NCBI GenBank assembly: GCA_029884515.1
Contig: JAOUHR010000082.1
Span: 1 to 7,430 of the forward strand
Reading direction: 5' to 3'
DNA: 7,430 bases
DNA from: Gemmatimonadota bacterium
GTDB taxonomy: Bacteria; Gemmatimonadota; Gemmatimonadetes; Gemmatimonadales; Gemmatimonadaceae
Shown here: piece by piece, positions 5,885-7,430 of the stretch
Layout: every line of letters starts with the position of its first letter
Numbering within the stretch: the first letter of the stretch is position 1
Translations under genes and position numbers: made by a program
Notes under the pieces: generated by a model
Database searches by the model: none
Seen by the model: only the letters and a program-made list of their open reading frames with translations
What the model was told of the DNA's origin: nothing

Positions 5885-7114
5885 TCAGCGCGGCGGTGCG
5901 GGCACGGGGCCCTGGACCGCGCGCGCGAGGCGCTCCATCGTGCGCCCCTGCGGGACGCCGGGCTGTCCCGGGAGGATGTTCCAGCCGTTGAACACCACCA
6001 CGAGGTCGAGCTCGGGGAACGCGTAGGGCAGCTGCCCGCCGAACCCCGAGCCGGCCCACACCGTGCGCGTGGAGTCGGTGGGGTCGCGGTAGAGCCACCA
6101 CTTGTAGCCGTAGCCCGCGGCGGTGGGTGCGGGCCCCACGCGGATGGCGGGCGTGGTGGACGCGCGCACCCAGTCCGCGGAGACGACCCGCGTGCCGTTC
6201 CAGTTCCCGCCCTTGAGGAAGAGGTACCAGATGCGCGCGAGGTCGGCGGCCTCGAGGTAGAGCCCGCCCTCGGTGTCCACCACGCCCGACGGGGTGCGCT
6301 TCCAGAACCAGCGCGTGATCCCCAGCGGCGCGAAGAGGTGCCGCGCCGCGTACTCCTCCACGTCGAGCCCCGTGGCCCGGCGGAAGATGTGCGCGAGGAG
6401 GACCGTCTCGCCGCTGTTGTAGTTGAAGCGCGTGCCCGGCTCCTCCGCCATCGGGCGGTCGATGGTGTACCGCACCCAGTCGTAGCTCGCCTCGAGCTGG
6501 ATCGCCGTGTTGGCCGGGTCGATGTACGGCAGGTTCTCGTTCCAGTCGAACCCGCCGGTCATCGTGAGGAGGTGGCGGATGGTGAGCCGGCGCTTGCGGG
6601 CGTCGATCGCCTGCACCGTCGTCGTGTCGAAGAAGGAGAGCACCGGCGTGTCGAGCGAGGGGAAGTCGCCGCGCAGCATCGCCGCGCCGATCACCACCGA
6701 GGTGACGGTCTTGGTCACCGACTGCAGCGAGTGCAGGTCGCCGCGCCGGTAGAAGGGATGCCACCAGGGGTTGAAGTAGTTGTAGGGGCCGCCCGGGTCG
6801 TGCGCGACGAGGGGGTTCGGCGTGCGCGCGGAGTCGCCGTAGATGCGATCGTAGTCGCGCGCGTACCGCTTGTCGTAGATGGTGCGCCCGCCGCGGATGA
6901 CGAGCAGGCGGTCCACGTTGCCGTAGCGGCCGGCGGTGATCTCGCGGTCGAGGCTGTCGAGCACGGCGACGTTCACGCGCATGGCCGCCGGGGTCGCCGT
7001 CGGCCAGGCGGCGCCCGGGAAACCGTCCCCCGCGCCACCCTGGGCGTGCGCCGCCGCGGCCGCGCACGCCCAGAGGATGGCCGCCGCGAGGCGGCCCGCG
7101 CTACTTGATGACAA
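5885..7114 (-). CDS. Secreted serine hydrolase, beta-lactamase/CubicO family
   Basis: A 409-residue serine hydrolase with the class C beta-lactamase/penicillin-binding-protein fold. Residues 1-25 form a signal peptide ending AHA before Gln25, so the enzyme is likely exported. The catalytic SxxK is Ser132-Val-Thr-Lys135 in SLQSVTKTVTS; the YxN-like motif is Tyr232-Asn-Ser234 in FNYNSGE. The third motif, usually KTG or HxG, is replaced by AGSGFGGQ (354-361), as in many esterase or peptidase-like members. LTIRHLLTMTGGFDW (177-191) is another family hallmark. This profile suggests an esterase, D-amino peptidase or transesterase-like enzyme more than a true beta-lactamase. The start is TTG at 7114, the most upstream possible; no other start precedes the signal peptide, and the next ATG (residue 45) would remove it. 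It overlaps the upstream gene by 14 nt, implying coupled translation, and ends 14 bp from the convergent acylase stop. Confidence 0.86.
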   Translation of the reverse strand: MSSSSAGRLAAAILWACAAAAAHAQGGAGDGFPGAAWPTATPAAMRVNVAVLDSLDREITAGRYGNVDRLLVIRGGRTIYDKRYARDYDRIYGDSARTPNPLVAHDPGGPYNYFNPWWHPFYRRGDLHSLQSVTKTVTSVVIGAAMLRGDFPSLDTPVLSFFDTTTVQAIDARKRRLTIRHLLTMTGGFDWNENLPYIDPANTAIQLEASYDWVRYTIDRPMAEEPGTRFNYNSGETVLLAHIFRRATGLDVEEYAARHLFAPLGITRWFWKRTPSGVVDTEGGLYLEAADLARIWYLFLKGGNWNGTRVVSADWVRASTTPAIRVGPAPTAAGYGYKWWLYRDPTDSTRTVWAGSGFGGQLPYAFPELDLVVVFNGWNILPGQPGVPQGRTMERLARAVQGPVPAPPR

Positions 7115-7430
7115 CGCCCAGCTCGCTCTTCGCTCCGGTGCCCTTCCCCACGAGTTCCATCGTGTAGCGCGGCTTCTTGTCGTCGTCCACCGCCGCGAAC
7201 TTCACCCACCCGCCCACCGCCGAGTCGTCGAGCCACCACTCGAGCGTGCCGCCCCCCTGTCCGAAGCGCACGTGCCGGGCGTGGAAGGTCCCGGCGTCGG
7301 TCTTCACGTCCTCCATCCCGACGGTCGCTCCCTCGAGGCTCTCGGCCGTGGGCTTGGCGCGGAACGCACCCATCATGTTCCACATCGACCACTGCTCCGG
7401 CACGAGCATCTCCTGCGGCTCGCTGTTGCC
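7101..7430 (-). CDS. Unrecognised protein, C-terminal part (partial at window edge)
   Basis: The frame is open to the right edge, reading GNSEPQE before the first visible Met at 7409. That Met is therefore probably internal, and only the last 109 residues of a longer protein are seen. No catalytic motif is recognised. The composition suggests a small beta-rich, soluble domain: VKTDAGTFHARHVRFGQGGG is followed by EWWLDDSAVGGWVKF and YTMELVGKG. This 'TxAGTF-ar ... eWWl ... VGGwVKf ... meLv' order resembles hypothetical proteins that often carry a signal peptide, and is reminiscent of DUF3108-like beta-barrel proteins, but the match is from memory and weak. Its stop (TAG, 7103-7101) lies inside the beginning of the serine hydrolase gene, so the two are almost certainly co-transcribed. 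Localisation cannot be judged without the N terminus. Confidence 0.6.
   Translation of the reverse strand, partial: GNSEPQEMLVPEQWSMWNMMGAFRAKPTAESLEGATVGMEDVKTDAGTFHARHVRFGQGGGTLEWWLDDSAVGGWVKFAAVDDDKKPRYTMELVGKGTGAKSELGVVIK

Noticed and set aside
6338..7108. A 256-codon plus-strand frame opposite the serine hydrolase
   Set aside because: Val/Arg/Ala-rich shadow with no ribosome site; the minus strand has SxxK, YxN-like and signal-peptide features.

Overview
This window reads as an ordinary chromosomal segment of a very GC-rich (roughly 70% by eye) free-living bacterium. It is densely packed with genes and shows no phage, transposon, CRISPR, tRNA or rRNA signal. A lipoprotein penicillin-acylase homologue, a secreted serine beta-lactamase-fold hydrolase and small membrane-anchored proteins of unknown function are the kind of content common in Gemmatimonadota and similar soil or aquatic lineages. 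That phylum is an inference; the sequence shows nothing that decides it.

Layout, left to right. A plus-strand cluster fills 2-2821: the C-terminal part of an AlkA-type DNA-3-methyladenine glycosylase, a polytopic DUF1624/HGSNAT-like membrane protein whose start codon overlaps the glycosylase stop by one base, and a Rieske-type non-haem iron oxygenase alpha subunit starting at a GTG 16 nt further on. The spacing and good Shine-Dalgarno sequences indicate one transcript. It converges on a minus-strand gene (2831-3460) for a two-helix membrane protein with an extracytoplasmic domain. Only 9 bp separate the two stop codons, and both lie in the arms of a perfect 7-bp inverted repeat.

The only sizeable gap is 3461-3689 (229 bp), a divergent intergenic region. 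It carries a TTGACA-type promoter candidate facing the minus-strand gene, an AAGTACTT palindrome overlapping its -35, a perfect tandem 8-bp repeat and a 7-bp inverted repeat that includes the candidate -10. To its right is a large Ntn-hydrolase lipoprotein of the penicillin/AHL acylase family (3690-5870). It converges, 14 bp apart, on a minus-strand pair: a secreted serine hydrolase of the beta-lactamase/CubicO family (5885-7114, TTG start) and, overlapping it upstream by 14 nt, the 3' part of an unrecognised gene running off the right edge.

How the genes work together: the right half encodes two exported hydrolases that could both act on amide, ester or lactam substrates outside the cytoplasm, but nothing proves a shared pathway. 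The left cluster joins DNA alkylation repair, a membrane acyltransferase-like protein and a Rieske oxygenase with no reductase beside it, with no obvious metabolic logic. I did not find a convincing new multi-gene system. The best leads are the Glu-containing metal/bridge motif of the Rieske protein, the structured divergent regulatory region, the stop-codon hairpin and the acylase/beta-lactamase-fold neighbourhood.
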